A stretch of DNA of 64,000 bases. Source: Nguyenibacter vanlangensis. Lineage in GTDB: Bacteria > Pseudomonadota > Alphaproteobacteria > Acetobacterales > Acetobacteraceae. The stretch covers positions 1,188,001 to 1,252,000 of the forward strand of contig NZ_CP152276.1 in NCBI RefSeq assembly GCF_038719015.1, read 5' to 3'. The stretch's first letter is position 1. Each line of letters starts with the position of its first letter. This document shows, in pieces, positions 17,221 through 26,597 of the stretch. The translations under genes were made by a program, and so were the position numbers. Below the pieces are notes generated by a model, which was given only the letters and a program-made list of their open reading frames with translations, did not search any database and had not been told where the DNA came from.

Positions 17221-19449
17221 TCATCCGGCCGTGAATTTCGCCAGGATCCGGTTGGCGGCGCGGCCCTCCGGCATCCTTGCCTTGCCGGGCGTCCGGAAGC
17301 GGCCGACCTGGCCGGTCAGTTTTTCGGCCTCGCCCGTCAGGCGGCGGGAGGCCGCGCGGAATTGTTCGGCGACCGCGGCGTTTTTCTGCGTCGTCTGGTC
17401 CATGGCGCCGACCGCGATATTGATTTCCGCCAGGCTGGCCGATTGTTCCGTGGCCGCCACCAAGATGCCGTTCAGGCCGTCGCTGATCCGGGCGATGAAG
17501 CCGGAAATGTCGTGCAGGGCCTTCTCGGTGTCGCCGACGCGCCTTGAGCCGGCCTGCACGTCCTGGGTGGTCTTCCTGACCAGCGCGTTGATGTCCCTGG
17601 CCGCCTGGGCGCAGCGCAGCGCCAGGGCCCGGACCTCGCCCGCGACGACGGCGAAGCCCTTGCCCGCGTCGCCGGCCCTGGCGGCCTCGACCCCGGCATT
17701 GAGCGCCAGGATATTGGTCTGGAACGCGATGCCGTCGATGGCTTCGACGATGGAGACGATCTGTTTCGCGCTGTCCTCGATCCGCCGCATGGCCTCCTTG
17801 GTCTGATGCATGATCTCGGAGGAGGCGGTCGCGGAGTCGCGCGCCTGCAGGCCGATTTTCTGCGCGTCGCCGATCTGCCGGGCCGAGCTGCCGACGCTTT
17901 CCGTGATCTCGTTGACGGCGGCGGCAGTTTCCTCGAGCGATGCGGCCTGCTGCTCGGTGCGGCGGGCGAGGTTTTCCGCCCCGGCAGCGACATCCGCGGT
18001 GCCCTGGCCGATGCCCCGGCCGGACTCGGCGATTTCGGACAGGGCATCGGCGAGCCGGCGGATCGACATGTTGAAATTCCGCCGGAGCGGCTCGAACTCG
18101 GAGGACAGACCGTCATTCAGTTGAAACGACAGATCGCCGCCGGCGAGCCTGTCCAGCCCGGCCCCCATCGCCGTGATGGCCGCGTCGATATTCCGGATCC
18201 TGACGATTTCTTCTTCCCGGGTCTTCTTTTCGAGCCGTTCGTGCCGGCGCCGGGCTTCGGCCGCTTCGGCCTCGACATGCCGGGCCTTGAGGAGCGAGGC
18301 GCGGAAGCCGTCCAGCGCGCGGGCGACCAGGCCGATTTCATCGTGCCGTCCGGTTCCCGAAACGGCCGCGTCATAGTCGCCCCGGCCGAGTTCGGCCACC
18401 GATGCGAGCAGGCCGCGGAACGGTGTCTTGATCAGTCGTCCCGAAATGAGCGCGATGACGGCGATCGAGACCATCATGAGGACGGCGCCCGAGACCACGA
18501 GGGCCACGACATTGTCGCGCACCGGGGCGGTCAGGGCGGTTTCGGGGATGTCGACGACGAGGGTCCAGACGGTATCGAAGCCGGGGATTACGAAAGGGAC
18601 CAGGACCCTGTCCTGCGTGCCGTCGTGAAAGCCTCGGATGATCCGGGCCTTGCGGGACGACAGGGCCTGCGACACGTCGCCCCTGCCCTCGTCCCGGTAG
18701 GGTTTCATCAGCTTTGCGCGGTCCGGATTGGCGATCCAGGTCATCTTGTCGGACAGGAGCGAGAGGGTCCTGCTGCCGATGACGTCGGAATTCCCCAGCA
18801 GCGTCACGATCCAGTCGAGCGGGGTATCGATGCCGGTGACGCCGATTTTCCGGCCGTCGAAGACCAGGGGATAGGCGAACGACACCATTTCGATGCCGCT
18901 GCCCTCGTCGACATAGGGGTCGGTCAGGACGCCGGTGCCCGCCGCCATCGGAAGCGTGAACCAGGCCTGGCCGTAATGCTCCTCGAGTGCATTGAAATCG
19001 ATCGTGCCGTCGGGCTTGCGCATGAAATAGGGGTTGAGGATCCCGTGCGCGTTGCTGCCGGGCGCATGGGGATCCTTGCGGCCGTCGAAGCCGGAGGGGA
19101 TTTCCTCCATCCAGACGCCGTAGATGTTCGGGAAACGGGCCTCGGTTTCGCCGAGCAGGCTGACAATTTCGGCCCGGCTGCCGGTCCCGGCCTTGTGCGC
19201 GGCCTCGATCGCGCCGGCATTGTCGCGTGCGACGGTGTTTTGCTCGGATAGTCGCTGGGCGATCCGATCGGCCAGGATCTGGCTTTGGGAGACGGCTTCG
19301 GCCAGCACGGTCTTCTCGACCTGGGACTTCATCATCCCTGCCGATATCGTGACGGCCAGGGCCTGGATGATGATAAAGGAGAGGCCGCACATCAGGACGA
19401 TGCGTGCGGACAAACTGTTCCAGAGCCGATGATCTGAATGACCGGACAT
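17221..19449 (-). CDS. Methyl-accepting chemotaxis protein with double-Cache sensor
   Basis: About 742 residues from ATG 19449. ATG 19470 and an upstream extension to 19569 are alternatives. A first membrane helix (ARIVLMCGLSFIIIQALAV) is followed by a ~280-residue periplasmic dCache region (FPNIYGVWMEEIPSGF, WFTLPMAAGTGVLTDPYVDE), a second helix (VVALVVSGAVLMMVSIAVIAL), HAMP, and a signalling domain. The hairpin tip reads GIAFQTNILALNAGVEAARAGDAGKGFAVVAGEVR-like, divided here into its usual blocks. It senses a small ligand and signals to CheA. No che genes are near. The C-terminus lacks a clear CheR-binding pentapeptide. Confidence 0.92.
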   Translation of the reverse strand: MSGHSDHRLWNSLSARIVLMCGLSFIIIQALAVTISAGMMKSQVEKTVLAEAVSQSQILADRIAQRLSEQNTVARDNAGAIEAAHKAGTGSRAEIVSLLGETEARFPNIYGVWMEEIPSGFDGRKDPHAPGSNAHGILNPYFMRKPDGTIDFNALEEHYGQAWFTLPMAAGTGVLTDPYVDEGSGIEMVSFAYPLVFDGRKIGVTGIDTPLDWIVTLLGNSDVIGSRTLSLLSDKMTWIANPDRAKLMKPYRDEGRGDVSQALSSRKARIIRGFHDGTQDRVLVPFVIPGFDTVWTLVVDIPETALTAPVRDNVVALVVSGAVLMMVSIAVIALISGRLIKTPFRGLLASVAELGRGDYDAAVSGTGRHDEIGLVARALDGFRASLLKARHVEAEAAEARRRHERLEKKTREEEIVRIRNIDAAITAMGAGLDRLAGGDLSFQLNDGLSSEFEPLRRNFNMSIRRLADALSEIAESGRGIGQGTADVAAGAENLARRTEQQAASLEETAAAVNEITESVGSSARQIGDAQKIGLQARDSATASSEIMHQTKEAMRRIEDSAKQIVSIVEAIDGIAFQTNILALNAGVEAARAGDAGKGFAVVAGEVRALALRCAQAARDINALVRKTTQDVQAGSRRVGDTEKALHDISGFIARISDGLNGILVAATEQSASLAEINIAVGAMDQTTQKNAAVAEQFRAASRRLTGEAEKLTGQVGRFRTPGKARMPEGRAANRILAKFTAG

Positions 19450-19734
19450 CAAAGGCCGTATCCTTTCCATTCTCGCGAACGTCCGTGCGGGGGCAACAGT
19501 ATTATGCCTCTTCCGTTTCGTTGCCAATGAGATACGATGCCGGGTGATGGAAGACGAAATGACACGCAATTCGTGTCATGACGCTGTTCCCCATTTCGGC
19601 CGCGCGTGCGGCCAGGATCATGAAAATCTTTCATAACGAAGGACGGCGGGGGATTTTCAGCGCGGTGGCCGGTGGCTACAGCACCGGATGGTGGCCGTCC
19701 GTCATGAGGCGGCCGAGCAGGAAAGGCCCGTGAC

Positions 19735-20088
19735 ATGTCCGCCATTACCCGTTTGCAGCCCGAGACGCGCCTGACGGGCGCCGTGATCCATAACGGGCTG
19801 GTCTATCTGGCCGGCCAGGTTGCCGACGATGCGACGCTGGATGCCGAAGGGCAGACGGCCGACATTCTGGGCCAGGTCGATGCGCTGCTGGCCGAGGCCG
19901 GCACGGACAAGAGCCGGCTGATCAGCGTGCAGATCTTTCTGGCCGACATGAACGACATGGCCGGCATGAACCGGGCCTGGGACGCGTGGCTGGACCAGGC
20001 GAACAAGCCGGCGCGCGCCACCGTGGAGGCGCGGCTGGCCGACCCGCTCTGGCGGGTGGAGCTGACCGGCATCGCCGCCCTACCCTGA
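19735..20088 (+). CDS. RidA family protein (reactive imine deaminase)
   Basis: The 117-residue protein shows the YjgF/RidA layout: AVIHNGLVYLAGQVADD, LAEAGTDKSRLISVQIFLADM and KPARATVEARLADPLWRVELTGIA. The conserved Arg in PARATVEA binds the carboxylate, and the late Glu activates water. RidA hydrolyses the enamine/imine intermediates released by PLP enzymes. It lies near the convergent PLP enzyme IlvE, with the tandem repeat between them. The lengths and motifs are normal for the family. Confidence 0.9.
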   Translation: MSAITRLQPETRLTGAVIHNGLVYLAGQVADDATLDAEGQTADILGQVDALLAEAGTDKSRLISVQIFLADMNDMAGMNRAWDAWLDQANKPARATVEARLADPLWRVELTGIAALP

Positions 20089-20104
20089 GAGTCCGTCCGG
20101 GACT

Positions 20105-20273
20105 GCGCGCTGGCGGCGGTCCGACGCGCGTTTCCTGTGCTCCGATGCTCGCGGCCATCAAGGCCGCTCCGCTTCGGTGCTCGGAAACACACGCCGGGCG
20201 CGGCCTTCCAGGCCGCTCCCGCTCACCAGCACACAGTCCCGAACGGACTCTGACGGGCTTTGAAGGGGGGGAC
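20105..20273 (+). repeat. Convergent-intergenic repeat, tandem unit 1
   Basis: The unit begins GCGCGCTGGCGGCGG 17 bp after the RidA stop and ends in a G-run. It contains inverted repeats, for example GCGGCC-ATCAA-GGCCGC and CAGTCC-CGAAC-GGACTCTG. It is repeated almost exactly in 20274-20446 and related to 10747-10890. Confidence 0.88.
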
Positions 20274-20446
20274 GCGCGCTGGCGGCGGGGTCAGCCGACG
20301 CGCGTTTCCTGTGCTCCGATGCTCGCGGCCATCAAGGCCGCTCCGCTTCGGTGCTCGGAAACACACGCCGGGCGCGGCCTTCCAGGCCGCTCCCGCTCAC
20401 CAGCACACAGTCCCGAACGGACTCTGACGGGCTTTGAAGGGGGGGG
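20274..20446 (+). repeat. Convergent-intergenic repeat, tandem unit 2
   Basis: This second unit of 173 bp is nearly identical to 20105-20273 over the shared length. A third partial unit starts at 20447 (GCGCGCTGGCGGCGGGG) and ends near the ilvE stop at 20479. The near identity of the two full units indicates recent tandem duplication. Confidence 0.9.
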
Positions 20447-20478
20447 GCGCGCGCTGGCGGCGGGGTCCGGCGCGGGAA

Positions 20479-21570
20479 TCAGCCGACGCGCTGTACCCAG
20501 CCGTGCGGGTCGGGTGCCTTGCCGCGCTGGATGCCGATCAGGGCGGTGCGCAGGGTTTCGGTCACCGGATCGGCGCCGTTGCCGCTGCCGATCACGATTT
20601 CGCCCCGGCGGCCGCGCAGCCGCCCGATCGGGGTGACCACGGCGGCGGTGCCGCAGGCGAAGACTTCCTTGAGCCGGCCGGCGGCGGCGTCCTGGTAGCA
20701 TTGGTCGATGCTGTACGCGTCCTCACGCACCGTGAGGCCGCGGTCGCGCGCCAGGGTGAGGATGGTGTCGCGGGTGATGCCGGGCAGGATGGTCCCCAGC
20801 GGCGGCGTGACCAGCGTGCTGTCGTCCATGACGAAGAAGATGTTCATTCCGCCCATCTCTTCGATCCAGCGATGCTCGGCGGCGTCGAGGAACAGGACCT
20901 GGTCGCAGCCATGCGCCTTGGCCTCGCGCTGGGCCAGCAGGCTGGCCGCGTAATTGCCGCCGCATTTGGCGGCCCCCGTTCCGCCCGGGGCGGCGCGGGT
21001 ATAATCCTCGGACACCCAGACGGTCACGGCGCCGGCGCTGAAATAGGCGCCGACGGGCGAGGCGATGACGATGAACAGATATTCCGACGAGGGCTTGACG
21101 CCCAGGAACGCCTCGGAGGCGATCATGAACGGGCGCAGGTACAGGCTGGCGTTCTCGCCCTCGGGGATCCAGTCGCGATCGGTGCGCACCAGTTCGCGCA
21201 CCGCCTGGAGGAACAGCGCGTCGGGCACCGGCGCCATCGCCATGCGTTCGGCCGATTCGCGGAAGCGGCGCGCGTTGGCGTCGGGGCGGAACATCACCAC
21301 CGCGCCGTCGGCCGCGCGATAGGCCTTCATGCCCTCGAAGATTTCCTGGGCGTAGTGCAGCACGGCGGCGGCAGGGTCGAGGGAGATGGGCGCCCGGGCC
21401 TCGATGGTCGGGTTGTGCCAGCCCTGCCCTTCCTTGTAGCGGACGACCGCCATGTGATCGGTGAAGACGCGGCCGAAGCCCGGATCGGCCAGCAATTCCG
21501 CGCGGCGCGCGGCCGGGGTCGGCGCGGCATGCGGCAGATGCGTGAAGCGAAACTGATCGGCGCTGTCCAT
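20479..21570 (-). CDS. ilvE: Branched-chain amino acid aminotransferase
   Basis: The 363-residue protein is a type II (ilvE) PLP fold-type IV aminotransferase. It has HYAQEIFEGMKAYR, LYLRPFMIAS, the PLP Lys in GAAKCGGNYAASLLAQREA, VLFLDAAEHRWIEEMGGMNIFF and LPGITRDTIL. It transfers amino groups between branched-chain 2-oxo acids and glutamate in the cytoplasm. Length is usual for the longer bacterial/eukaryotic subgroup. It is convergent with ridA. Confidence 0.93.
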   Translation of the reverse strand: MDSADQFRFTHLPHAAPTPAARRAELLADPGFGRVFTDHMAVVRYKEGQGWHNPTIEARAPISLDPAAAVLHYAQEIFEGMKAYRAADGAVVMFRPDANARRFRESAERMAMAPVPDALFLQAVRELVRTDRDWIPEGENASLYLRPFMIASEAFLGVKPSSEYLFIVIASPVGAYFSAGAVTVWVSEDYTRAAPGGTGAAKCGGNYAASLLAQREAKAHGCDQVLFLDAAEHRWIEEMGGMNIFFVMDDSTLVTPPLGTILPGITRDTILTLARDRGLTVREDAYSIDQCYQDAAAGRLKEVFACGTAAVVTPIGRLRGRRGEIVIGSGNGADPVTETLRTALIGIQRGKAPDPHGWVQRVG

Positions 21571-21749
21571 GGTCCTGCTCTCTTACCACCGGGACGGGGC
21601 GCGGCGGGGCCTGTCCCGCCGCGTGGCCCCGACCTTTACATCACGTGCCGGGCCGGCACGGTTCCGACCGGCCAGACTGCGCAGATCGCGCGCGGCGTCA
21701 AGCCCAGGCCGCGTCCTGGCGCGTCATGCCGGAGGGCTGTATTCGCGCA

Positions 21750-23201
21750 TCATGCCGACGGGCTGTACTCACGCATCGTGAAGAAGCGCGTGTCCAGGTA
21801 GGCTTCGAGCGCCTCGGTCCCGCCTTCGGACCCGTAGCCCGAATCGCCGATGCCGCCGAAGGGGACCTCGGGCAGGGCCAGGCCGAGATGATTGACCGTC
21901 AGCATGCCGGCGCGGATTTCGTCGCGCAGGCGGGCGGCGGTGCGGCCCGAGCCGGTGAAGGCGTAGGCGGCGAGGCCGTAGGGGAGACGATTCGCCTCGG
22001 CTACCGCCTGGTCCAGCGTGTCGAAGGGCGACATCAGCGCCACGGGGCCGAACGGTTCCTCGTTCATGATGCGCATGTCGGCGGTGAGGTTGGTCAGCAC
22101 CGTCGGCGCGAAGAAATAGCCCGCGTTGCCGACGCGCTGGCCGCCGGTCACGATTTCGGCGCCTCGGGCGGTGGCGTCGCCGATCAGGGTTTCCATCGCC
22201 TCCACACGGCGGACATTGGCCAGCGGGCCCATCGTGGTGTCGGGACGCAATCCGTCGCCGACCTTGCGCGCCTGGGCCTGGGCGGCGAAGCGTTCGACGA
22301 AGCGGCCGAATGCCGGCCGTTCGACCAGGAAGCGCGTGGGGGAGACGCAGACCTGGCCGGCATTGCGGAATTTCGCCGCCGCCAGCGTGTCGGCCGCCTG
22401 GTCGATATCGGCGTCGGCGGAGATGATCGCGGGCCCGTGGCCGCCCAGTTCCATCGTCGCGCGCTTCATGTGCGTGCCGGCCAGGGCCGCCAGCATCTTG
22501 CCCACGGCGGTCGAGCCGGTGAACGTGACCTTGCGGATCGCCGGGTGGGCGATCAGGGTCTCGGAAATTTCGGACGGGGTGCCGTAGAGCAGGCCGATCA
22601 CCCCGGGGGGCACGCCGGCATCGGCGAAGGCGCGGATCAGCGCCGCCGGCGAGGCGGGGGTTTCCTCGGCCGCCTTGACGATGATCGAGCAGCCGGTGGC
22701 CAGCGCGGCGCCGACCTTGCGCACCACCTGGTTGACCGGGAAGTTCCACGGCGAGAAGGCCGCCACCGGACCGACCGGGGTGCGGATCACCGCCTGGGTG
22801 ACGCCTGTGGCGCGGGCCGGGACCAGGCGGCCATAAGCGCGACGTCCTTCCTCGGCCAGCCAGTCGATCGTGTCGGCAGCGGCCAGCAATTCGGTCCGGG
22901 CCTCGGCCACCGGCTTGCCCTGTTCCATCGTCATGATCGGGGCGATGGCCTCGGCCCGCTCGCGCAGCAGGGTCGCGGCCCGGCGCATGATCGTGTAGCG
23001 GTCGAAGACGGACATACGGCTCCAGACCGCGAAGCCGCGTTCGGCGGCGGCGGCGGCGGCGGCGAGTTCCGGCTGGCCGGCATGGGCGACGCGGCCGATC
23101 ACCTGTTCGGTCGCCGGGTTCAGCACGTCGATGAAGCGGTCGTCGGCCGCCGGGGCCCATCGCCCGTCGATGAACAGCAGCGTGTCGGGATAATGGGGCA
23201 T
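21750..23201 (-). CDS. NAD(P)-dependent aldehyde dehydrogenase (succinate-semialdehyde type)
   Basis: The start at ATG 23201 follows GGAG and gives 483 residues. AFSPWNFPVNQVVRKVGAAL, VTFTGSTAVGKMLA, the catalytic Glu in MELGGHGPAII, the catalytic Cys in FRNAGQVCVSPTRF, and EEPFGPVALMSPF match the ALDH superfamily. Overall layout resembles GabD-type succinate-semialdehyde dehydrogenases, but no GabT or other pathway gene is nearby. The frame continues upstream of 23201 without coding character. It is divergent from the AcuI-like gene, with iterated ATGCATATCC motifs between them. Confidence 0.87.
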   Translation of the reverse strand: MPHYPDTLLFIDGRWAPAADDRFIDVLNPATEQVIGRVAHAGQPELAAAAAAAERGFAVWSRMSVFDRYTIMRRAATLLRERAEAIAPIMTMEQGKPVAEARTELLAAADTIDWLAEEGRRAYGRLVPARATGVTQAVIRTPVGPVAAFSPWNFPVNQVVRKVGAALATGCSIIVKAAEETPASPAALIRAFADAGVPPGVIGLLYGTPSEISETLIAHPAIRKVTFTGSTAVGKMLAALAGTHMKRATMELGGHGPAIISADADIDQAADTLAAAKFRNAGQVCVSPTRFLVERPAFGRFVERFAAQAQARKVGDGLRPDTTMGPLANVRRVEAMETLIGDATARGAEIVTGGQRVGNAGYFFAPTVLTNLTADMRIMNEEPFGPVALMSPFDTLDQAVAEANRLPYGLAAYAFTGSGRTAARLRDEIRAGMLTVNHLGLALPEVPFGGIGDSGYGSEGGTEALEAYLDTRFFTMREYSPSA

Positions 23202-23310
23202 GGCGGGGCGACTCCGAAGTGCCGGGACGATCGGCCCGGCGGGGGGCCGGGTGCAATTCCGCCCGACCCTGCCCGAAGCGGCCGCGCGGGTCAAAGCCCG
23301 TGCGTGTCCG

Positions 23311-23355
23311 ATGCATATCCCCCGATGCATATCCCCCAATGCATATCCGATGCAC
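23311..23355. promoter_or_regulatory. Iterated ATGCATATCC motif in a divergent promoter region
   Basis: ATGCATATCC occurs at 23311-23320, 23325-23334 and 23339-23348, with a partial ATGCA at 23351. The period is 14, 14 and 12 bp. ATGCAT is itself palindromic. The array lies between the aldehyde dehydrogenase start (23201) and the reductase start (23428), suiting a cooperative regulator binding site. The regulator is unknown. Confidence 0.55.
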
Positions 23356-23427
23356 CGCGCGCGCGGTTGCCGCGTTCTTCCGGATCGGGTGGGATGATGC
23401 CGGGGGCGGGAACAGGGACGGAGGCGG

Positions 23428-24408
23428 ATGATGTTCAGGGCCATCGTGATCGACAAGGACGCGAACGGGTACCATGCGGGCCTGCGCGCGCTGGAGCCGG
23501 TGCGCCTGCCGGACGGCGACGTGACGGTGCGGGTGGAATATTCGTCGCTGAACTATAAGGACGCGCTGGCGATCACCGGGCGCGCGCCCGTCGTGCGGAA
23601 TTTTCCCATGGTGCCGGGCATCGACCTGGCCGGCGTCGTGACCGAATCCGACCATCCGGATTACCGCCCGGGCGACCGGGTCGTGCTGAACGGCTATGGC
23701 ATCGGCGAAAGCCATTGGGGCGGGCTGTCGCAACTGGCGCGCGTGCGGGGCGACTGGCTGGTCCCCCTGCCCCGGGCGTTCAGCACCCGGCAGGCCATGG
23801 CGATCGGCACCGCGGGCTATACCGCCATGCTGTGCGTGCTGGCGCTGGAGCGCCAGGGGCTGACGCCGGGGTCGGGCGACGTGGTGGTGACGGGGGCGTC
23901 GGGCGGGGTCGGCGGGGTTGCCGTGGCGCTGCTGACCCGGCTGGGCTATCGCGTCGTCGCGGTAACGGGGCGGCCGGAGGAGGATGCCTATCTGCGCGGC
24001 CTGGGCGCGCGCGACATCCTGGACCGCGCCAGCCTGTCGCATCCCTGCCGGCCGCTGGAGAAGGCGCGCTGGGCCGGGGCGGTGGACGTGGCCGGCGGCC
24101 AGGTGCTGGCGAGCATCTGCGCGGGGATGCAATATCGCGGCGTGGTCACGGCCTGCGGGCTGGCGGGGGGCATGGCCTTTCCGACCACGGTCGCGCCCTT
24201 CATCCTGCGCGGCGTCACCCTGGTGGGGATCGACAGCGTGATGTGTCCGCGCCCCGACCGTATCGCGGCCTGGCGGCGCCTGGCGCAGGACCTGGACCCG
24301 GCCGAGCTGGAGACCATGACGCAGGACATCGCGCTGTCCGACGCGATCCCGGCCGCGACGGACCTGCTGGAAGGGCGGATCCGCGGCCGGGTCGTCGTCT
24401 CGCTGTAG
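23428..24408 (+). CDS. Acryloyl-CoA reductase-like MDR oxidoreductase (AcuI/YhdH)
   Basis: The 326-residue protein belongs to the zinc-free medium-chain dehydrogenases. [32 protein letters not shown] is the hallmark N-terminal half (split here at its conserved NYKD), with [18 protein letters not shown], then [18 protein letters not shown] as the NADPH fold. AcuI/YhdH enzymes reduce acryloyl-CoA to propionyl-CoA. GGAGG precedes the double ATG at 23428. Divergence from an aldehyde dehydrogenase suggests shared control by reactive aldehyde/enoyl compounds (inference). Confidence 0.88.
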   Translation: MMFRAIVIDKDANGYHAGLRALEPVRLPDGDVTVRVEYSSLNYKDALAITGRAPVVRNFPMVPGIDLAGVVTESDHPDYRPGDRVVLNGYGIGESHWGGLSQLARVRGDWLVPLPRAFSTRQAMAIGTAGYTAMLCVLALERQGLTPGSGDVVVTGASGGVGGVAVALLTRLGYRVVAVTGRPEEDAYLRGLGARDILDRASLSHPCRPLEKARWAGAVDVAGGQVLASICAGMQYRGVVTACGLAGGMAFPTTVAPFILRGVTLVGIDSVMCPRPDRIAAWRRLAQDLDPAELETMTQDIALSDAIPAATDLLEGRIRGRVVVSL

Positions 24409-24451
24409 GCGGGACGCCGTAAGCGAGGCGCTGTGGGGAGGGCGGCGCGGT

Positions 24452-25633
24452 TTACTCCGCCTGGTGGCTCGGCCCGGGACGGCCGGCGGCGCGGTCGGGC
24501 GCGATCGGGGCGGGGCCCGTTGCGCCGCGCTGCATTTCGCGGGGCGTGACGCCGTAGAATTTGCGGAACATGCGGTTGAAGGTGCGGATGTCGCTGACCC
24601 CGCAGCGTGCGGCGACGCTGGCCACCGTCATGCCCGGCACCTCGATGAGCAATTGCCGGGCCCGCTGCAGGCGCGCCCGGCGGATCGTATCGGCCACCGC
24701 GCCGTCATGGTCGGCGAAGGCGCGATAGATGGTGGCGCGCGAACAGCCCAGCACGCGGGCGATATGCATCACGTCCAGATGCGGCATGGCGATGTTCTGG
24801 TCGATGTAGCGCAGGGTCGATTGCCGCAGCATGTCCAGGCGCGGCCTGGTTTCAGCCGCGCCGTCCGTGCTGGGGATCTGTCCCAATATGGTCAGGATCA
24901 GGTCGAACAGGGAATGCAGCACGGCCGATTGCTCGCTGACCGACATGCGCCCCGACTGGCGGGCCAGCAGCAGCATCTGTCCGCGCAGGAGCGGCGCCAG
25001 GCGGCTGCCGTTCAGGGCCTGGGCCATCGCTTGCGACGAGGGCCATTCGTGGCCCAGCACCGCGGTGGGCCGCTCGGTGCTCATCGTCACGCTGACGGCC
25101 TTGTGGTCGGTCCAGCGGAACCGCACGACCTCGCGCCGGTCATAGACGAAGAAATTGCCCGCCTGGGTCACCGTCTCGGTGCCGTCGATGTGGATGTCGC
25201 GGCGTTCGCCCTTGAGGATCAGGCCGAAGGAGATATCGCCGTCGCGCGACACGCCGGGCCGCGCGCGCCCCGCGCAGGCCGTGGCGCGATAGGCGAAGAA
25301 GGCGCCACCCGGATCGAAGATGCTGCGGGAGCGGGCCGAGAACGTGTCCGCCCCGGCGCCGGTCCGGACCGCGCCCAGGTTGCTGCCCTGATTGCTGCCC
25401 TGGGGGTTGCTGCCTTGGGCTTCATCCACCACGTCGCGGCCGAGGAAGGCGTAATTGCTCCAGAACGCCAGGCGGTCGGCGGGCGGATGGAACGCCGTGC
25501 TGACATCCAGCCTGACCGTCTCTTTGGGAAAGCCGAAATCAGGCTGCCATTTCCCGCGATCCGGCCGCCATGACCACGTATGCTGATTCCAGTTCCACGA
25601 CAGGTCAGCGTGACCCTTCCCTGAAAATATCAT
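24452..25633 (-). CDS. AraC family transcriptional regulator
   Basis: The 393-residue protein carries an N-terminal AraC-binding-like sensory domain (LDVSTAFHPPADRLAFWSNYAFLG...VVRFRWTDHKAVSVTM). At the C-terminus it has a double HTH: MHIARVLGCSRATIYRAF, then TVASVAARCGVSDIRTFNRMFRKFYGVTPREMQ. A short iterated segment, GSNPQGSNQGSN at about residues 73-84, is encoded by a tandem DNA repeat and is probably a flexible linker. Its target and ligand are unknown. It is convergent with the AcuI-like gene, so it is not obviously its regulator. Confidence 0.88.
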   Translation of the reverse strand: MIFSGKGHADLSWNWNQHTWSWRPDRGKWQPDFGFPKETVRLDVSTAFHPPADRLAFWSNYAFLGRDVVDEAQGSNPQGSNQGSNLGAVRTGAGADTFSARSRSIFDPGGAFFAYRATACAGRARPGVSRDGDISFGLILKGERRDIHIDGTETVTQAGNFFVYDRREVVRFRWTDHKAVSVTMSTERPTAVLGHEWPSSQAMAQALNGSRLAPLLRGQMLLLARQSGRMSVSEQSAVLHSLFDLILTILGQIPSTDGAAETRPRLDMLRQSTLRYIDQNIAMPHLDVMHIARVLGCSRATIYRAFADHDGAVADTIRRARLQRARQLLIEVPGMTVASVAARCGVSDIRTFNRMFRKFYGVTPREMQRGATGPAPIAPDRAAGRPGPSHQAE

Positions 25634-25978
25634 CTGTTTGCCTTAAATTCGTTCCACGTAACGCTTGATACGAAATGACTGTCTGAATCCGCGGCAAAAA
25701 CTGCCGGGTAATATCGTTCTTTGAAAAATCAACACATTTCCGGCACAATTAAGGCGAAATAAACGATTTCATATCCCTGCTTCAGAAACGAAGTCAATCA
25801 TCAATATTTTCTACGAAACGGGAACTTCCGAGATATTCTGAAGTTCCCGGAACCTTTGCGTTTTATCTCAAAATATCCGGATTGTTCATGGTTAGAATAT
25901 TTTTAACTATAGAAAATCAGTATCTTTGCTTTGTGCAAACGGAACGGATCGTCCGGGATCGTCCGCGCGCGCCGCGGC
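25634..25978. other. 345-bp AT-rich intergenic region
   Basis: No gene is seen. The sequence is much lower in GC than its surroundings. It contains the promoter of the AraC regulator on the minus strand and precedes the EPS locus boundary. No repeat or clear terminator was found. Confidence 0.5.
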
Positions 25979-26572
25979 TCAGGCGGGCTGGATCAGGTCG
26001 GGATGCGGACGGCAGAGCAGCGGCCCCACCGCGATATGGGAAATCCGTTCCACCTGCTGTTCCACGGCCGCATGATGGCCGTGGAACACGGCGACGACGC
26101 ACAGGACGACCGCCAGGACGCCCAGAGTCGGCCCGGCCGTGAACCGTGGCGGCGACCCCGCCAGGCGATAGAGGAACGCCGTCGCCATCGTGCCCAGGAT
26201 GCCGGCCACCAGGACCTCGGCCACCGTGTGGCAGCCGCAGGCGATGCGTGATACGCCCAGCAGGCCCGCGATGCCGGCGGTGGCCAGCATCAGGACCGAC
26301 CGCCGGATGTCCAGCAGGCCCAGCAATCCCCCATAGACGACGGTGCCGGCCATGGTGTGGCCGCTGGGGCTGTAGAGCACGCGGTGCGCGCCCGGCCCGC
26401 AGGCCTCGAACCCCAGTTTCAGGACCAGGATCAGGGCCGAGCCGCCGCCCGTCACGAGGCACCAGGCCAGCGCGAAGCGCCAGCGCCGCAGCAGAAGCAG
26501 GGTCAGGAGCACCGCGACCTGGAGGGGAATGATGACGTCCTGGTCGGCGAAATCGGTTATGAAATGCATCAT
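25979..26572 (-). CDS. PAP2 family membrane phosphatase
   Basis: The 197-residue protein has five to six membrane helices. The acid-phosphatase motifs are LYSPSGHTMAG (PSGH) and SRIACGCHTVAEVLVA (S-R-x5-H-x3-[DE]). The first motif (K-x6-R-P) is degenerate: GFEACGPGAHRV. In polysaccharide loci such enzymes recycle undecaprenyl pyrophosphate to the monophosphate, which fits its place at the end of the EPS minus-strand block, 26 bp after the acyltransferase. Lipid or other phosphate substrates are possible. Confidence 0.82.
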   Translation of the reverse strand: MMHFITDFADQDVIIPLQVAVLLTLLLLRRWRFALAWCLVTGGGSALILVLKLGFEACGPGAHRVLYSPSGHTMAGTVVYGGLLGLLDIRRSVLMLATAGIAGLLGVSRIACGCHTVAEVLVAGILGTMATAFLYRLAGSPPRFTAGPTLGVLAVVLCVVAVFHGHHAAVEQQVERISHIAVGPLLCRPHPDLIQPA

Positions 26573-26597
26573 TCTGAGACAGTCACGATCGAGGCCG

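Noticed and set aside
23311..23355. CRISPR array
   Set aside because: Units are only 10 bp at 12-14 bp spacing with no spacers of CRISPR size and no cas genes. The same applies to the repeats at 39652 and 43653.
20434..23558. Long plus-strand frames opposite ilvE and the aldehyde dehydrogenase
   Set aside because: They have no recognisable motifs and are shadows of two firmly identified enzymes.
24452..25633. AraC gene as the regulator of the adjacent AcuI-like gene
   Set aside because: The genes are convergent and the iterated motif upstream of the reductase is on its far side, so nothing in the sequence ties them together.
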